A stretch of 64,000 bases of DNA from Agrobacterium tumefaciens (GCA_025560025.1 CP048485.1:2448501-2512500), one strand, 5' to 3'; positions 1 to 10,403 are shown, counted from the stretch's first letter. Translations and numbers: made by a program. Notes: generated by a model not told the origin, from the letters alone.

Positions 1-863
1 TTCTCGGCTTCGATAAATTCGAGGACTACAAATATTCCTCCTATTTCGGTGCCACGCCCGGCCGGAATGCCAACCGGGTCGGTGACGGCAGGTTCGCCAT
101 CGACGGGCACGAATACCAGCTGGAACTGAACGAAAAGGGCGTGACCCACCTGCATGGCGGCAGCGACGGCATGGGCAAACGCAACTGGATGCTGATGGAA
201 CATGGCGAAAGCCATGCGGTTCTGCAGATCATCGATCCCGATGGCCGCGCCGGTTATCCCGGCAATTGCACGGTCACCGCCACCTATACGATCCGCGATG
301 GCGGCGTGCTTTCTGTGGTCTATGAAACGGTGACCGACAAGCCGACCATCGCCAATGTCTGCCAGCATTCCTATTTCAACCTCGACGGTGCGGATACCGC
401 CCTTGGACATGAGATCAGCATCGCCGCCGACTTTTACCTGCCGACCGACGACAGACAGATACCGACCGGCGAAATCCGTTCCGTCGAAGGCACCGTCTTT
501 GACCTGCGCCACCCGACGCCGATGCGGCGCAAGGACAATGGCGAACAGGTTCTCTACGACCACAATTTCTGCCTCTCGCCCGAGCGCCGCGCCAAGCGCA
601 AGGTCGCCCGCGCCTATTCACCGGCCTCCGATATCGCCCTTGAGGTTCACACCACCGAACCCGGTGTGCAGTTCTATTCGGCTTTCAAGCTGAACGTTCC
701 GGTTCCGGGCCTCGATGGCCGCCACTATGGCCCCTTTGCCGGTTTTTGCCTGGAAACGCAGATATGGCCGGATGCCGTCAATCACCCTGATTTTCCGCAC
801 GCGATCCTGCGGCCGGGCGAAACCCTGCGTCAGGAAACAGATTATATTTTCACGAAGGGCTGA
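1..863 (+). CDS. Aldose 1-epimerase (mutarotase), 3' part
   Basis: The reading frame is open from position 3, so the start lies upstream of the window; 286 residues are visible against about 340 for the GalM family. These enzymes interconvert alpha and beta anomers of aldoses such as glucose and galactose in the cytoplasm. Seen here are the GRNANRV motif near the left edge, the LHGG motif just after position 145, a conserved His (codon at 366) in a QHSYFNL context and the catalytic-base Glu (codon at 753) in CLETQIWP. The gene ends 14 bp from the convergent mtgA stop, leaving no room for a separate terminator. The family is clear; the sugar preferred in vivo cannot be told. Confidence 0.9.
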   Translation, partial: LGFDKFEDYKYSSYFGATPGRNANRVGDGRFAIDGHEYQLELNEKGVTHLHGGSDGMGKRNWMLMEHGESHAVLQIIDPDGRAGYPGNCTVTATYTIRDGGVLSVVYETVTDKPTIANVCQHSYFNLDGADTALGHEISIAADFYLPTDDRQIPTGEIRSVEGTVFDLRHPTPMRRKDNGEQVLYDHNFCLSPERRAKRKVARAYSPASDIALEVHTTEPGVQFYSAFKLNVPVPGLDGRHYGPFAGFCLETQIWPDAVNHPDFPHAILRPGETLRQETDYIFTKG

Positions 864-877
864 GTGGACGGGCTGGT

Positions 878-1669
878 TCAGTCCAGCACGCAACCGACAT
901 AGGCACCCGAGGCCCGGGCGCGCCGCTCAATAAGGCCAGCCAGCCGTTGCAGACCGCGACCCGGTTTGCTGGCGACCCGGTCAATGGGATTGGGTAGTGA
1001 AACGGCAAGCAGCGCCGCCTGACGGGAACTGAGCTTTGCCGCCGGCACCTTGAAATGATGCTGCGCGGCGGCCTCGATGCCATAGATGCCCGGTCCCCAT
1101 TCGGCAACGTTGAGATAGATCTCCATCATCCGTTTTTTCGACCAGACGAAATCAGCCGCAATCGCCAGCGGCAGTTCCAGTCCCTTGCGCAGGAAAGAAC
1201 GGCCGTTCCATAAAAACAGGTTCTTGGCCGTCTGCATCGGAATGGTGCTTGCGCCGCGGGTGGAGGCCCCATCGAGCGCATTGCTGACCACGGATTGCAT
1301 CTGGTTCCAGTCCACGCCGCCATGGAAACAGAATTGCCCGTCCTCGGACATCATCACGGATTGCACAAGGCGCGGCGAAATATCCTCAAGCGGCACCCAG
1401 CGCCGGTCATATCCCTGCAGGGTCACCAGATCGGCAAGCATCAGCGTTGAGACCGGCCGGAAGAACGGCAGGGCATAGACCGGGATCAGCAGATAGGGCA
1501 GGATCAGCAATGCCAGCAAGGTCATGACGATGCGCTTGGCCAACGTGCGAAAATCCACCTTCGGACTGCTCCGGTCTTCCGCCAGCACGGCGTAATCTGC
1601 GTCGCTTTCAGGCGTACTGCTCAATATCGGTCCCAGCCCCGCGCCAAATCGAAGCCTTTCATAGTCCAT
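878..1669 (-). CDS. mtgA: Monofunctional peptidoglycan glycosyltransferase MtgA
   Basis: This is a GT51-family enzyme that polymerises lipid II into glycan strands without a transpeptidase domain. One N-terminal membrane anchor (hydrophobic run [20 protein letters not shown]) is followed by the GT51 motifs in order: [13 protein letters not shown] with the catalytic Glu, [36 protein letters not shown] and [10 protein letters not shown] chose the ATG at 1669 because a purine-rich GAAGGCGG precedes it at normal spacing, giving 263 aa. The same frame extends to a GTG at 1717 without an evident ribosome-binding site. It lies between two + strand genes and probably has its own promoter. Confidence 0.9.
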   Translation of the reverse strand: MDYERLRFGAGLGPILSSTPESDADYAVLAEDRSSPKVDFRTLAKRIVMTLLALLILPYLLIPVYALPFFRPVSTLMLADLVTLQGYDRRWVPLEDISPRLVQSVMMSEDGQFCFHGGVDWNQMQSVVSNALDGASTRGASTIPMQTAKNLFLWNGRSFLRKGLELPLAIAADFVWSKKRMMEIYLNVAEWGPGIYGIEAAAQHHFKVPAAKLSSRQAALLAVSLPNPIDRVASKPGRGLQRLAGLIERRARASGAYVGCVLD

Positions 1670-1771
1670 CGCCGCCTTCAAGGCGAGTCCGGTCAAACAC
1701 TTGCGCTCCGGAATCACAAAAAGGTTTGCTTGGCCCGGCGCGGCATGCCAAAGAGCGGCATGGACGCTCAG

Positions 1772-2674
1772 ATGACGAATTTCGAAACAAGGCTGCGCGA
1801 AAACGCGGCAAAGACCGAAGCCTTGCTTGGCCGCCTGCTATCCGCAGAGACGCGCACGGACGAGATCACGCGTCCGCAAAACCTGCTCGAAGCCATGCGC
1901 CATGGCGTGCTGAACGGCGGCAAACGCCTTCGGCCTTTCCTCGTCATTGAAAGCGCTGCCCTGCTTGGTGGAGATGCCGACGCTGCCCATTATGTCGGTG
2001 CCGCACTTGAATGCCTCCATTGTTATTCGCTGGTGCACGACGATCTTCCGGCCATGGACGATGACGATCTGCGCCGCGGCCAACCGACCGTGCATCGAAA
2101 ATTCGATGAGGCGACAGCCATTCTCGCCGGCGACAGCCTGCTGACGCTCGCCTTCGATATCATCGCATCGGATGAGAATCCGCTTCCGGCGGATCGCAAG
2201 GCGGCACTGGTCTTGGCGCTGGCCCGCGCGGCGGGTATCGGCGGCATGGCGGGTGGTCAGGCGCTCGATCTTGCTGCGGAAAAAAAGGGTCCGGACGAAG
2301 CCGGCGTCATTACATTGCAGGCTATGAAAACCGGTGCGTTGCTGCGGTTTGCCTGCGAGGCCGGCGCGATCATCGCCGGCAGCGATATTTCCGAAAGGCA
2401 AAGACTGCGCCTCTTCGGTGAAAAGATCGGCCTCGCCTTCCAGCTTGCCGACGACCTTCTGGATTTGACGGCCGATGCCGCCACCATGGGCAAGGCAACC
2501 GGCAAGGATGCCGCGCGCGGCAAGGGAACGCTCGTGGCGCTGCGCGGCGAAGACTGGGCGCGCAGCCAGCTGCGGGAGCAAGTGGCGGAAGCCGGCGAGC
2601 TCCTGGCCCCTTATGGCGAAAAGGCCGCGATTCTCATCGCGGCCGCCAGATTCATTGCTGAAAGAAAAAGCTGA
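1772..2674 (+). CDS. ispA: Polyprenyl (farnesyl) diphosphate synthase
   Basis: This trans-isoprenyl diphosphate synthase condenses IPP with allylic diphosphates (typically to C15 FPP) for ubiquinone, undecaprenol and other isoprenoids. The 300-aa length is that of IspA. Visible are GGKRLRPFL (IPP binding), the first aspartate-rich motif in [22 protein letters not shown], the KTGALLRFA segment and the second aspartate-rich motif QLADDLLDL. The four-residue DDLPAMDD spacing is the short-chain bacterial FPP type. In-frame starts exist at 1745 and 1760; I prefer the ATG at 1772 because the [10 protein letters not shown] start fits the family. GPP or GGPP synthase activity cannot be excluded by sequence alone. 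Confidence 0.85.
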   Translation: MTNFETRLRENAAKTEALLGRLLSAETRTDEITRPQNLLEAMRHGVLNGGKRLRPFLVIESAALLGGDADAAHYVGAALECLHCYSLVHDDLPAMDDDDLRRGQPTVHRKFDEATAILAGDSLLTLAFDIIASDENPLPADRKAALVLALARAAGIGGMAGGQALDLAAEKKGPDEAGVITLQAMKTGALLRFACEAGAIIAGSDISERQRLRLFGEKIGLAFQLADDLLDLTADAATMGKATGKDAARGKGTLVALRGEDWARSQLREQVAEAGELLAPYGEKAAILIAAARFIAERKS

Positions 2675-2694
2675 GCGGCTCCCACTCAGCTTTT
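2669..2694. terminator. Bidirectional terminator between ispA and the OmpA lipoprotein gene
   Basis: A 7-bp stem (2669-2675 with 2685-2691) and 9-nt loop is followed by TTTT on the + strand, with an A-run on the other side giving T's on the - strand. The ispA stop codon lies inside the left arm, so translation could affect folding. It can serve both convergent genes. Confidence 0.7.
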
Positions 2695-2704
2695 CATCAT
2701 CCAA

Positions 2705-3367
2705 TCAGCCCTTGAGCGGCGAAATCAGCACTTCGACGCGACGGTTCTGGGCGCGACCGTCAGGCGTTGCATTGGATGCGATCGGCTGCGAGGCACCGAA
2801 ACCGAGTGTCGAAATACGACGCTGATCGACGCCGCGCGCACCGAGATAATTGGCAACCGAGGCGGCACGACGCTCCGAGAGGCCCTGATTGTAATCGGCG
2901 CGGCCGGTAGAATCGGTGTGGCCGTTGATGTCGATCAGCGTGCGGTTGAACTTGTTCAGAACGATGCCGACGGAATCGAGGGTCTGATAGAAGGGCGGGA
3001 TGACCTGATCCTGATCCGTCGCGAAGGTGATGTTCGACGGCATGTTCAGCACGATGCTGTCACCACGGCGGCTAACCGAAACGCCTGTACCCTGAAGCTG
3101 GGCGCGAAGTTCGGCTTCCTGGCCATCCATGTAATTGCCGATGGCGCCACCGGCGAGCGCGCCGATGCCCGCGCCGATAAGCGCGGCATTACGGCGGCCG
3201 GTCGGTGAACCGCCGACAGCCAGACCACCGAGAGCGCCGACGACGGCGCCGATGCCGGCACCGCCCGCGGTGTTCGACATCTTCTGCTCACCCGTATAGG
3301 GATCCGTCGTGGTGCACGAAGAAAGATAGGTCGCGCAAAGGGCAACGATCGCAATTTTTTTGATCAT
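2705..3367 (-). CDS. OmpA-family lipoprotein with glycine zipper
   Basis: A 220-aa outer-membrane lipoprotein. The N-terminus is a lipoprotein signal peptide ending in a lipobox LSSC (Cys18). Residues about 32-82 carry small-residue GxxxG repeats of the glycine-zipper type (GAGIGAVVGALGGLAVGG), often seen in outer-membrane-associated proteins. Residues about 105-220 form an OmpA-like peptidoglycan-binding domain with INGHTDSTG, the LSERRAASVANYL helix and NRRVEV. It probably tethers the outer membrane to peptidoglycan, like YiaD-type proteins. It is monocistronic, with ispG in the same orientation 67 bp upstream. Confidence 0.9.
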   Translation of the reverse strand: MIKKIAIVALCATYLSSCTTTDPYTGEQKMSNTAGGAGIGAVVGALGGLAVGGSPTGRRNAALIGAGIGALAGGAIGNYMDGQEAELRAQLQGTGVSVSRRGDSIVLNMPSNITFATDQDQVIPPFYQTLDSVGIVLNKFNRTLIDINGHTDSTGRADYNQGLSERRAASVANYLGARGVDQRRISTLGFGASQPIASNATPDGRAQNRRVEVLISPLKG

Positions 3368-3433
3368 GTAGTTTAATGCTCCGAGAGGTTCAGGAGGTAT
3401 GACAGTGGAATTCCGGCCTTTTCACGGTACTCT

Positions 3434-4684
3434 TTACTCCGCCGCATCTTTCCGGCCAAAACGCTTTTCGATGTAATCGGCGACAAGCGCTTCGAAATCG
3501 CCGGCAATGTTGGGACCACGCAGGGTGAGCGCCTTTTCTCCGTCGATGAAGACCGGTGCTGCCGGGCTTTCGCCGGTACCGGGCAGGGAAATGCCGATAT
3601 CGGCATGTTTGCTTTCACCCGGACCGTTGACGATACAGCCCATGACGGCGACATTCAGCGCCTCGACACCGGGATATTTGTCACGCCAGATCGGCATGTT
3701 CTTGCGAATGTCGTTCTGAATGTTCTGGGCAAGTTCCTGAAACACGGTGGACGTGGTGCGCCCGCAGCCAGGACATGCCGCAACGACCGGAATGAACTGG
3801 CGAAAACCCATGACCTGCAGCAGTTCCTGCGCCACCTGGACCTCGCGGGTGCGGTCGCCATTCGGCTCCGGCGTCAGCGAAACGCGGATCGTGTCACCGA
3901 TGCCATGCTGCAGCACATAACCCATGGCGGCGGAAGAGGCGACAATACCCTTGGAACCCATGCCCGCTTCGGTAAGACCGAGATGCAAGGCGTGGTTGGA
4001 CCGCTCAGACAGCATCGAATAGACGGCGATCAGGTCCTGCACCTGGCTGACCTTGGCCGAAAGAATGATACGGTTACGCGGCAGGCCGATCTCTTCGGCA
4101 AGCTCGGCGGAAATAAGCGCCGACTGCACGATGGCCTCACGCGTGACCTGACGGGCGGAGAGCGGAAAACCCTCCTCCTTGTTCCTGTCCATCAGCGCGG
4201 TCAGCAATTCCTGGTCAAGCGACCCCCAGTTGACACCGATGCGAACCGGCTTGTCATAGCGGATCGCCATTTCGATGATTTCGCCGAACTGTTTGTCCTT
4301 CTTGTCCTTGAAACCGACATTGCCCGGATTGATGCGGTACTTCGCCAGCGCCTCGGCGCAGGCCGGGTAATCGGCCAGAAGCTTGTGGCCGATATAATGG
4401 AAATCGCCGATCAACGGCACATCCATGCCCAGACGCAGCAGCCGCTCGCGGATTTTCGGCACCGCTGCGGCGCTCTCATCCCGGTCGACGGTAATGCGCA
4501 CCATTTCCGAACCGGCCCGGAAAAGGGCCGCCACCTGCTGCACGGTGGCATCGATATCCGCCGTGTCGGTATTGGTCATCGACTGTACGACAACGGGCGC
4601 ACCACCCCCCACGATGACGCCGCCCACGTCGACGGCGACGGATGCGCGGCGGGGCTTTGGATCGTAATCGGCATGTGACGTCAT
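3434..4684 (-). CDS. ispG: (E)-4-hydroxy-3-methylbut-2-enyl-diphosphate synthase IspG
   Basis: IspG is the penultimate enzyme of the MEP isoprenoid pathway. It reduces 2-C-methyl-D-erythritol 2,4-cyclodiphosphate to HMBPP with a [4Fe-4S] cluster. The N-terminal TIM-barrel shows [11 protein letters not shown] and [11 protein letters not shown]; the C-terminal cluster ligands are in CPGCGRT and GCIVNGPGE. With the ATG at 4684 the protein is 416 aa, the normal bacterial length; the frame stays open another 24 codons upstream without family similarity. It lies about 1.7 kb from the ispA-like gene, so two isoprenoid genes share the neighbourhood, but on opposite strands. Confidence 0.95.
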   Translation of the reverse strand: MTSHADYDPKPRRASVAVDVGGVIVGGGAPVVVQSMTNTDTADIDATVQQVAALFRAGSEMVRITVDRDESAAAVPKIRERLLRLGMDVPLIGDFHYIGHKLLADYPACAEALAKYRINPGNVGFKDKKDKQFGEIIEMAIRYDKPVRIGVNWGSLDQELLTALMDRNKEEGFPLSARQVTREAIVQSALISAELAEEIGLPRNRIILSAKVSQVQDLIAVYSMLSERSNHALHLGLTEAGMGSKGIVASSAAMGYVLQHGIGDTIRVSLTPEPNGDRTREVQVAQELLQVMGFRQFIPVVAACPGCGRTTSTVFQELAQNIQNDIRKNMPIWRDKYPGVEALNVAVMGCIVNGPGESKHADIGISLPGTGESPAAPVFIDGEKALTLRGPNIAGDFEALVADYIEKRFGRKDAAE

Positions 4685-4804
4685 GGCGGTCTCTGGAGCT
4701 TGCGGCAAGGTCTGGCAATTGAGGTGAAACAAGGGGGCCTGCTTGTCAACACCCAACGCATAAGAGCTTCTACTTTACCGCAATCATGGCAAAATTCGAG
4801 ACGC

Positions 4805-6001
4805 CTATTCTTTGCCCGCACCATCCGCGTGCCGGGCGAGCCGCGAAAGCAGCAAAACCACCACATGCAGCAACGGCAGAGCGAGAAAGACGCTGGCAAG
4901 CCCGGTATGTTCGGCAATGAAGCCGATGGCCGAGGGCGCCACCAGAATGCCGGAATAACCCATGGTGGTGACGACCGACAGGCCTATGCCAGGCGCCAGC
5001 CCCGGCATATTGCCGGCCGCCGAAAAAGCGATCGGCACCATGTTGGAGATACCGATGCCGGCAATGGCGAAACCGATGATCACGAAAGTGGAATTTCCCG
5101 CAAGGCCGGCAATCAGAAGACCGGTGATCGACATGACCGAGCAGAAACGCAAGGTCCGGACGGCCCCGAACCTGTCGCGCACCAGATCGCCGGCGAAACG
5201 CATGATCGCCATGGTCATGGAAAATGCCGCGAAAGCGAAACCGGACTGAGATACGGAAGCACCGAGTTCGTTACGCAGATAAAGAGCGCCCCAATCGAGG
5301 ATCGCACCTTCCGGGATCATCGAAAACAGCGCCATCAGGCCAATGATCCACGGCAGGGGTGTCAGCGGCAAGCCGCCCTTCGGGCGCTCTTCCTCGGCGT
5401 GCGGACGATCCGCAAGAACACGCGGCCACGCAATAACCAGCAGGATGAGGGCGATAATCGTCAGCGCAATCGCATGCCCCTGAACGCCGATGGCTGTGAT
5501 GAGGTAACCGCCAAGACCGGCACCGATCAGGCCGCCGAGGCTCCAGAAGGCATGGCACGACGACATAATGGCGCGGCGCATGTCACGCTCGACAGCCACG
5601 GCATTGGCGTTCATGGCGACATCCATGGCCCCCGTCAGACCGCCAAACAGGAAAACCGCAATCACCCCCGCCCAGATTGTGCCTGCCCAGGAGATGAAAA
5701 GCAGTGTCGGCAGAAAGATTGCCGCAGTCACAAGGCTGACCGTGCGCGATCCGAAACGCGCAATCTGGGAACCGGCGATCGGCATGAAAACCAGTGAACC
5801 AATACCAAAAACCAGAATGATCAGGCCAAGTGCACTCTCACTGAGCGATAAACGCGCCGCAAATTCCGGAATCTTCGGAGCCCAAGACCCCATCATGAAA
5901 CCGTTCATCAAAAACAGCAGGGACACGCCAAGCCTGTGACGCGTCAGATAGGATGAGCGCTTCACCGTCGGCGAAAATGTCGTGGGGCCATTCATCGGCA
6001 A
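4805..6001 (-). CDS. MFS transporter (YbjJ-like)
   Basis: A 398-aa major facilitator with about 12 hydrophobic segments and an early MNGFMMGSWAPKIPEF helix typical of the YbjJ/FucP-like MFS group. The loop between helices 2 and 3 is short, and a cytoplasmic linker rich in E, R and P (RPHAEEERPKGG) separates the two six-helix halves at about residue 200. The start codon is 6 bp after the stop of the DeoR-family regulator, so the two form an operon. This suggests a transporter under DeoR control, by analogy for a sugar or sugar derivative. The substrate and direction of transport are unknown. Confidence 0.8.
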   Translation of the reverse strand: MPMNGPTTFSPTVKRSSYLTRHRLGVSLLFLMNGFMMGSWAPKIPEFAARLSLSESALGLIILVFGIGSLVFMPIAGSQIARFGSRTVSLVTAAIFLPTLLFISWAGTIWAGVIAVFLFGGLTGAMDVAMNANAVAVERDMRRAIMSSCHAFWSLGGLIGAGLGGYLITAIGVQGHAIALTIIALILLVIAWPRVLADRPHAEEERPKGGLPLTPLPWIIGLMALFSMIPEGAILDWGALYLRNELGASVSQSGFAFAAFSMTMAIMRFAGDLVRDRFGAVRTLRFCSVMSITGLLIAGLAGNSTFVIIGFAIAGIGISNMVPIAFSAAGNMPGLAPGIGLSVVTTMGYSGILVAPSAIGFIAEHTGLASVFLALPLLHVVVLLLSRLARHADGAGKE

Positions 6002-6007
6002 TATCCT

Positions 6008-6808
6008 TCAGACTTGACCATGGGAAAATCGAACGGCGTCATCATCGCCGCAATGAAGCTGTACGCCTCTTGCCGACAGCGCCTCGATCAGTGCCGGGTC
6101 GGCATCATGTTCGAGTACGAGGGAAAGAGGCGGTGAAAAATCATGCACGTGAAAGGCCGCTCTGTGGCCAAGCTTTTCCGTGGTAACGGCGGCGACAATC
6201 CGCTGGCTGGCGCTACAGGCAAGCCGCTTGAACACCGCATCCTCGAAAACATCCGCCGACAGGCCGGTCTCCTCCGCAACGCCGCAAACGCCGAGAATAC
6301 ACAGATCGGGTCGCATCAGCTCCAGTTGCCGCAACGCCATGGCGTCGATCGCAGCACCAACCGCCGGATCGACCTTACCGCCGATCAGCACCAGATCGAT
6401 ATCGGCCCGCCCCGTGAGTTCAGCGGCAATGGCCGGCGTATTCGTCACGACAGTCAGGTTGATACCGGCGGGGATAGCTCTTGCAATGGCCAGATTGGTG
6501 GAGCCGGCATCGATGAAGACAACCATGCCTGGCGCGAGAAGCGGAACCGCTGCACGCGCCAGAGAGGCCTTGCGGTCGGCATCCTCGGCAATCCGCGTCT
6601 TCAACGGCACCGTTTTGCTATCGGAAAGCAGCGCTCCGCCATAAACGCGCAGGCATTCGCCACGTGCCGCCATCTCGCGCAGATCCCGGCGGACGGTATC
6701 TTCGGAAACGCCGAAATTCTGGGCCAGATCCTGCGCAAGCACACGACCACTTTGCCGCAGCTGCGCGAGAATGAGCGCCTGCCGCTCGCTGACAAAATGA
6801 TCGCTCAT
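6008..6808 (-). CDS. DeoR-family transcriptional regulator
   Basis: A 266-aa repressor-type regulator. Residues about 5-60 form the DeoR winged helix (SERQALILAQLRQSGRV, then LAQNFGVSEDTVRRDLREM). The rest is the DeoR sensor domain related to sugar-phosphate isomerases, with DAGSTNLAIA and VLIGGKVDP. DeoR regulators usually respond to phosphorylated sugars and repress adjacent transport or catabolic genes. Here the only co-transcribed gene is the MFS transporter directly downstream; no kinase or other catabolic gene is beside it. The 127 bp upstream separates it from the 3' end of pyc. Confidence 0.88.
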   Translation of the reverse strand: MSDHFVSERQALILAQLRQSGRVLAQDLAQNFGVSEDTVRRDLREMAARGECLRVYGGALLSDSKTVPLKTRIAEDADRKASLARAAVPLLAPGMVVFIDAGSTNLAIARAIPAGINLTVVTNTPAIAAELTGRADIDLVLIGGKVDPAVGAAIDAMALRQLELMRPDLCILGVCGVAEETGLSADVFEDAVFKRLACSASQRIVAAVTTEKLGHRAAFHVHDFSPPLSLVLEHDADPALIEALSARGVQLHCGDDDAVRFSHGQV

Positions 6809-6880
6809 GGAAACTCATGCATAAACAGGAATAAACGTGCACGAACAGGCATATTCGAGTTTTGACGAATACGCAACAGC

Positions 6881-6904
6881 AAAACGCCCGCCGGAAGGCG
6901 GGCG
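6881..6904 (-). terminator. Rho-independent terminator of pyc
   Basis: An 8-bp GC-rich stem (6885-6892 with 6897-6904) closes a 4-nt loop. On the - strand it is followed by TTTT, directly downstream of the pyc stop codon. Confidence 0.85.
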
Positions 6905-6935
6905 TCTAACTCGTAACTGACGATAGGAAACGCCC

Positions 6936-9900
6936 TTATTCGGCGTATGATATCAGCAGATCCTTGGCGTCGATCTGATCGCCTGGCTTGACGAGAACTT
7001 CGGCGATCTTGCCCTCGCGCTCCGCATGAAGCGCCGTTTCCATCTTCATCGCTTCGATGGAGAGCAGCACGTCGCCGGCCTTGACCTCCTGTCCCTGATT
7101 AACGAAGACGCGGCTGATCACGCCCGGCATAGGCGCACCGATATGCGTGCCATTGCCGAGTTCCGCCTTACGGCGCACGGCGGAACCGGAAGCGCCATGG
7201 GCACGGTCCGGCACCTTGATTCGACGAGGCTGACCATTGATCTCGAAGAAGACTGTCACCATGCCCTTGTCGTCAGTGCCGGATGAAGCCTGATTGACGA
7301 TAACCAGCGTTTTGCCGCGTTCAATATCGGCAAACAGCTCCTCGCCATCCTCCATGCCGTAGAAGTAGGCATCGGTAGGCAGCACGGAAACGGGACCATA
7401 GGTCTCGGCGGTAAGCGCGAAGTCCGTGAACACCTTCGGATACATCAGATAGGACGCGAACTCGAAATCATCGACCTTACGCTCCAGCTTCGTCTCGATC
7501 GTCTTTCTTTCGGCATCGAGATCGGCATCCGCCAGCAACGAACCAGGACGAACCGTGTAGGGAGCCTCGCCTTTCAGCGCCTTTTTCTGCAGGGCCTCCG
7601 GCCAGCCACCCGGTGACTGCCCAAGATCGCCCTTCAGCATCGACACCACGGAGTCAGGGAAAGACACCTCACGGTCGGGATTCTCGACATCGGCAACCGT
7701 GAGATCCTGGCTCACCATCATGAGCGCCATATCGCCGACGACCTTGGAAGACGGCGTTACCTTGACGATATCGCCGAACATCCGGTTGGCATCGGCATAG
7801 GCCTGCGCCACCTCGTGCCAACGGCTCTCGAGACCGAGCGAGCGGGCCTGTTCCTTGAGATTGGTGAACTGCCCGCCCGGCATTTCATGCAGATAGACTT
7901 CCGAGGCCGGTCCCTTCAGATCGCTTTCAAAAGCCGCATATTGATTGCGCACGGCCTCCCAGTAGAAGGAAATGCGGCGGATCCATTCGGTATCGAGACC
8001 CGTATCCCGTTCCGACCCAGCAAGTGCCTCCACAATGGAGCCGAGGCATGGCTGCGACGTGTTGCCGGAGAAGGCATCCATCGCCGCATCCACGGCATCG
8101 ACGCCCGCATCCACGGCAGCAAGAACAGTCGCGGCGGAAATGCCCGATGTATCATGGGTGTGGAAATGGATCGGCAGACCGGTCGCCTCACGCAGGGCCT
8201 TGAACAGAACCTTGGCGGCGGCCGGTTTCAACAGGCCCGCCATATCCTTGACGGCGATGATATGCGCACCGGCCTTTTCCAGCTCGGCGGCAAGGCTGGT
8301 ATAATATTTGAGATCGTATTTCGGGCGCGCCGAATTCAGCAGATCGCCGGTATAGCAGATGGTCGCCTCGCAGAGCTTGTTCTCCTCGGCGATCGCATCC
8401 ATCGAGACGCGCATATTCTCCACCCAGTTCAGGCAGTCGAAGACGCGGAAAAGATCGACCCCGCCCCTTGCTGCCTGACGAACGAAATATTTCACAACGT
8501 TGTCGGGATAGTTCTTGTAACCGACGCCGTTTGCGCCGCGCAACAGCATTTGCAGCAGCAGGTTCGGCGCGCCTTCGCGGATCAGGGCAAGACGCTCCCA
8601 TGGGTCTTCCGTCAGGAAGCGCATGGAGACATCGAAGGTCGCACCACCCCAGCATTCCAGCGACAGAAGCTCAGGCAGCGCCTTGGCATAAACGCTGGCG
8701 ACGCGGGCGATATCATGCGTGCGAACGCGAGTCGCCAGAAGCGACTGGTGCCCGTCGCGCATGGTCGTGTCGGTGACCAGCACACGCTTTTCATTGCGCA
8801 TCCAGTCCGCAAAGCCTTTCGGGCCGAGCTTGTCCAGCAGCTGCTTGGTGCCGTCGGGCGTCGGCGCATCGATATAGGGCACGACGGGCTTTGCCGCCTT
8901 TTCGGACGGCCTGGCGCGACCCTTGGTTTCCGGGTGGCCGTTGACCGTCACATCGGCAAGATAGGTCAGAAGCTTGGTGGCGCGGTCCTGACGCTTGACC
9001 TGTGCGAAGAGCTCCGGCGTCGAATCGATGAAACGCGTCGTATAGGTATTGTTGCGGAAGCTGTCGTGACCGATGATGGCTTCGAGGAAGGTCAGGTTGG
9101 TGGCGACGCCGCGGATACGGAATTCGCGCAGCGCGCGGTCCATGCGGTTGATCGCCTCATCCGGTCGCGGCGCCCAGGCCGTCACCTTGACGAGCAGCGG
9201 ATCGTAATAGCGCGTAATGACAGCACCGGTATAGGACGTGCCGCCGTCCAGACGGATGCCGAAGCCCGAAGCGGAGCGGTAAGCGGTGATACGGCCATAA
9301 TCCGGAATGAAGTTGTGTTCCGGATCTTCCGTGGTGATGCGGCACTGCAGCGCATGCCCGTTGAGGCGGATATCTTCCTGCTTCGGCACACCCGATTCCG
9401 GCGTGCCGATTGCGGCCCCCTCCAGAATATGGATCTGCGCCTTGACGATATCAATACCGGTCACGACTTCGGTGACGGTATGCTCCACCTGAATGCGTGG
9501 ATTGACCTCGATGAAGTAGAACTTGCCGGTATCGGCATCCATCAGATATTCGACCGTGCCGGCGCCGATATAATTTGTCGCGGCAGCGATCTTCAGCGAA
9601 TAGGCCGCCAGCTCCTGGCGTTGCGCTTCGCTGAGATATGGTGCCGGCGCACGCTCGACCACCTTCTGGTTACGACGCTGGATCGAACAATCGCGCTCGA
9701 ACAGATGTACGACGTTTCCATGCGTATCGCCGAGAACCTGGCTCTCGACGTGGCGGGCGCGCTCGACCAGCTTTTCGAGATAGACCTCGTCCTTGCCGAA
9801 GGCGGCCTTCGCTTCGCGCTTGGCCTCGGTCACTTCACGCGCCAGGTCTTCCTTTTTGCGGATGGCGCGCATGCCGCGGCCGCCGCCGCCCCAGGAGGCC

Positions 9901-10397
9901 TTCAGCATGACGGGATAGCCGATTTCCTCGGCCATGCGCTCCACTTCCGATATATCGTCCGGCAGCGGATCGGTGGCGGGAACGACGGGCACATCAACAG
10001 AAATCGCCAGATTGCGGGCAGCCACCTTGTTGCCGAGCTGGCGCATCGTATCCGCGGTCGGTCCAATGAAGGTTATGCCGGCCTTGTTGCAGGCCTCCAC
10101 GAATTCCGGGCTTTCCGACAGAAGGCCGTAACCGGGATGGATCGCGTCGGCTCCGGAAAGCTTGGCAACGCGGATAACCTCTTCGATCGAAAGATAACTT
10201 TCAATCGGCCCCATATCCTTGGCGAGATGTGGCCCTCTGCCGACCTGATAGGATTCGTCCGCCTTGAAGCGGTGCAAAGACAGCTTGTCCTCTTCCGCCC
10301 AAATCGCAACGGTTTTAATCCCAAGCTCGTTGGCTGCCCGGAAAACGCGGATCGCAATTTCGGATCGGTTGGCAACAAGTATTTTCGATATTTTCAA
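6936..10397 (-). CDS. pyc: Pyruvate carboxylase
   Basis: A biotin enzyme that carboxylates pyruvate to oxaloacetate, the main anaplerotic step in rhizobia. The single chain carries, in order, the biotin carboxylase ATP-grasp domain (residues about 1-450; ANRSEIAIRV, GGGGRGMRA, EVNPRIQVEHTVTE), the carboxyltransferase barrel (about 530-810; DTTMRDGHQSL, DCLNW, HFHTHDTSG), the allosteric/tetramerisation region and a C-terminal biotinyl domain with EAMKMET (biotinyl Lys near residue 1115). I place the start at a TTG at 10397, 6 nt after a strong GGGGAG, giving 1153 aa, close to the usual rhizobial length; no ATG is available there. It is monocistronic with its own terminator. Confidence 0.95.
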   Translation of the reverse strand: MKISKILVANRSEIAIRVFRAANELGIKTVAIWAEEDKLSLHRFKADESYQVGRGPHLAKDMGPIESYLSIEEVIRVAKLSGADAIHPGYGLLSESPEFVEACNKAGITFIGPTADTMRQLGNKVAARNLAISVDVPVVPATDPLPDDISEVERMAEEIGYPVMLKASWGGGGRGMRAIRKKEDLAREVTEAKREAKAAFGKDEVYLEKLVERARHVESQVLGDTHGNVVHLFERDCSIQRRNQKVVERAPAPYLSEAQRQELAAYSLKIAAATNYIGAGTVEYLMDADTGKFYFIEVNPRIQVEHTVTEVVTGIDIVKAQIHILEGAAIGTPESGVPKQEDIRLNGHALQCRITTEDPEHNFIPDYGRITAYRSASGFGIRLDGGTSYTGAVITRYYDPLLVKVTAWAPRPDEAINRMDRALREFRIRGVATNLTFLEAIIGHDSFRNNTYTTRFIDSTPELFAQVKRQDRATKLLTYLADVTVNGHPETKGRARPSEKAAKPVVPYIDAPTPDGTKQLLDKLGPKGFADWMRNEKRVLVTDTTMRDGHQSLLATRVRTHDIARVASVYAKALPELLSLECWGGATFDVSMRFLTEDPWERLALIREGAPNLLLQMLLRGANGVGYKNYPDNVVKYFVRQAARGGVDLFRVFDCLNWVENMRVSMDAIAEENKLCEATICYTGDLLNSARPKYDLKYYTSLAAELEKAGAHIIAVKDMAGLLKPAAAKVLFKALREATGLPIHFHTHDTSGISAATVLAAVDAGVDAVDAAMDAFSGNTSQPCLGSIVEALAGSERDTGLDTEWIRRISFYWEAVRNQYAAFESDLKGPASEVYLHEMPGGQFTNLKEQARSLGLESRWHEVAQAYADANRMFGDIVKVTPSSKVVGDMALMMVSQDLTVADVENPDREVSFPDSVVSMLKGDLGQSPGGWPEALQKKALKGEAPYTVRPGSLLADADLDAERKTIETKLERKVDDFEFASYLMYPKVFTDFALTAETYGPVSVLPTDAYFYGMEDGEELFADIERGKTLVIVNQASSGTDDKGMVTVFFEINGQPRRIKVPDRAHGASGSAVRRKAELGNGTHIGAPMPGVISRVFVNQGQEVKAGDVLLSIEAMKMETALHAEREGKIAEVLVKPGDQIDAKDLLISYAE

Positions 10398-10403
10398 GAC
10401 GGT

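Noticed and set aside
3605..4678. A 357-codon open frame antisense to ispG
   Set aside because: IspG motifs on the - strand are complete; the antisense frame is uninformative.
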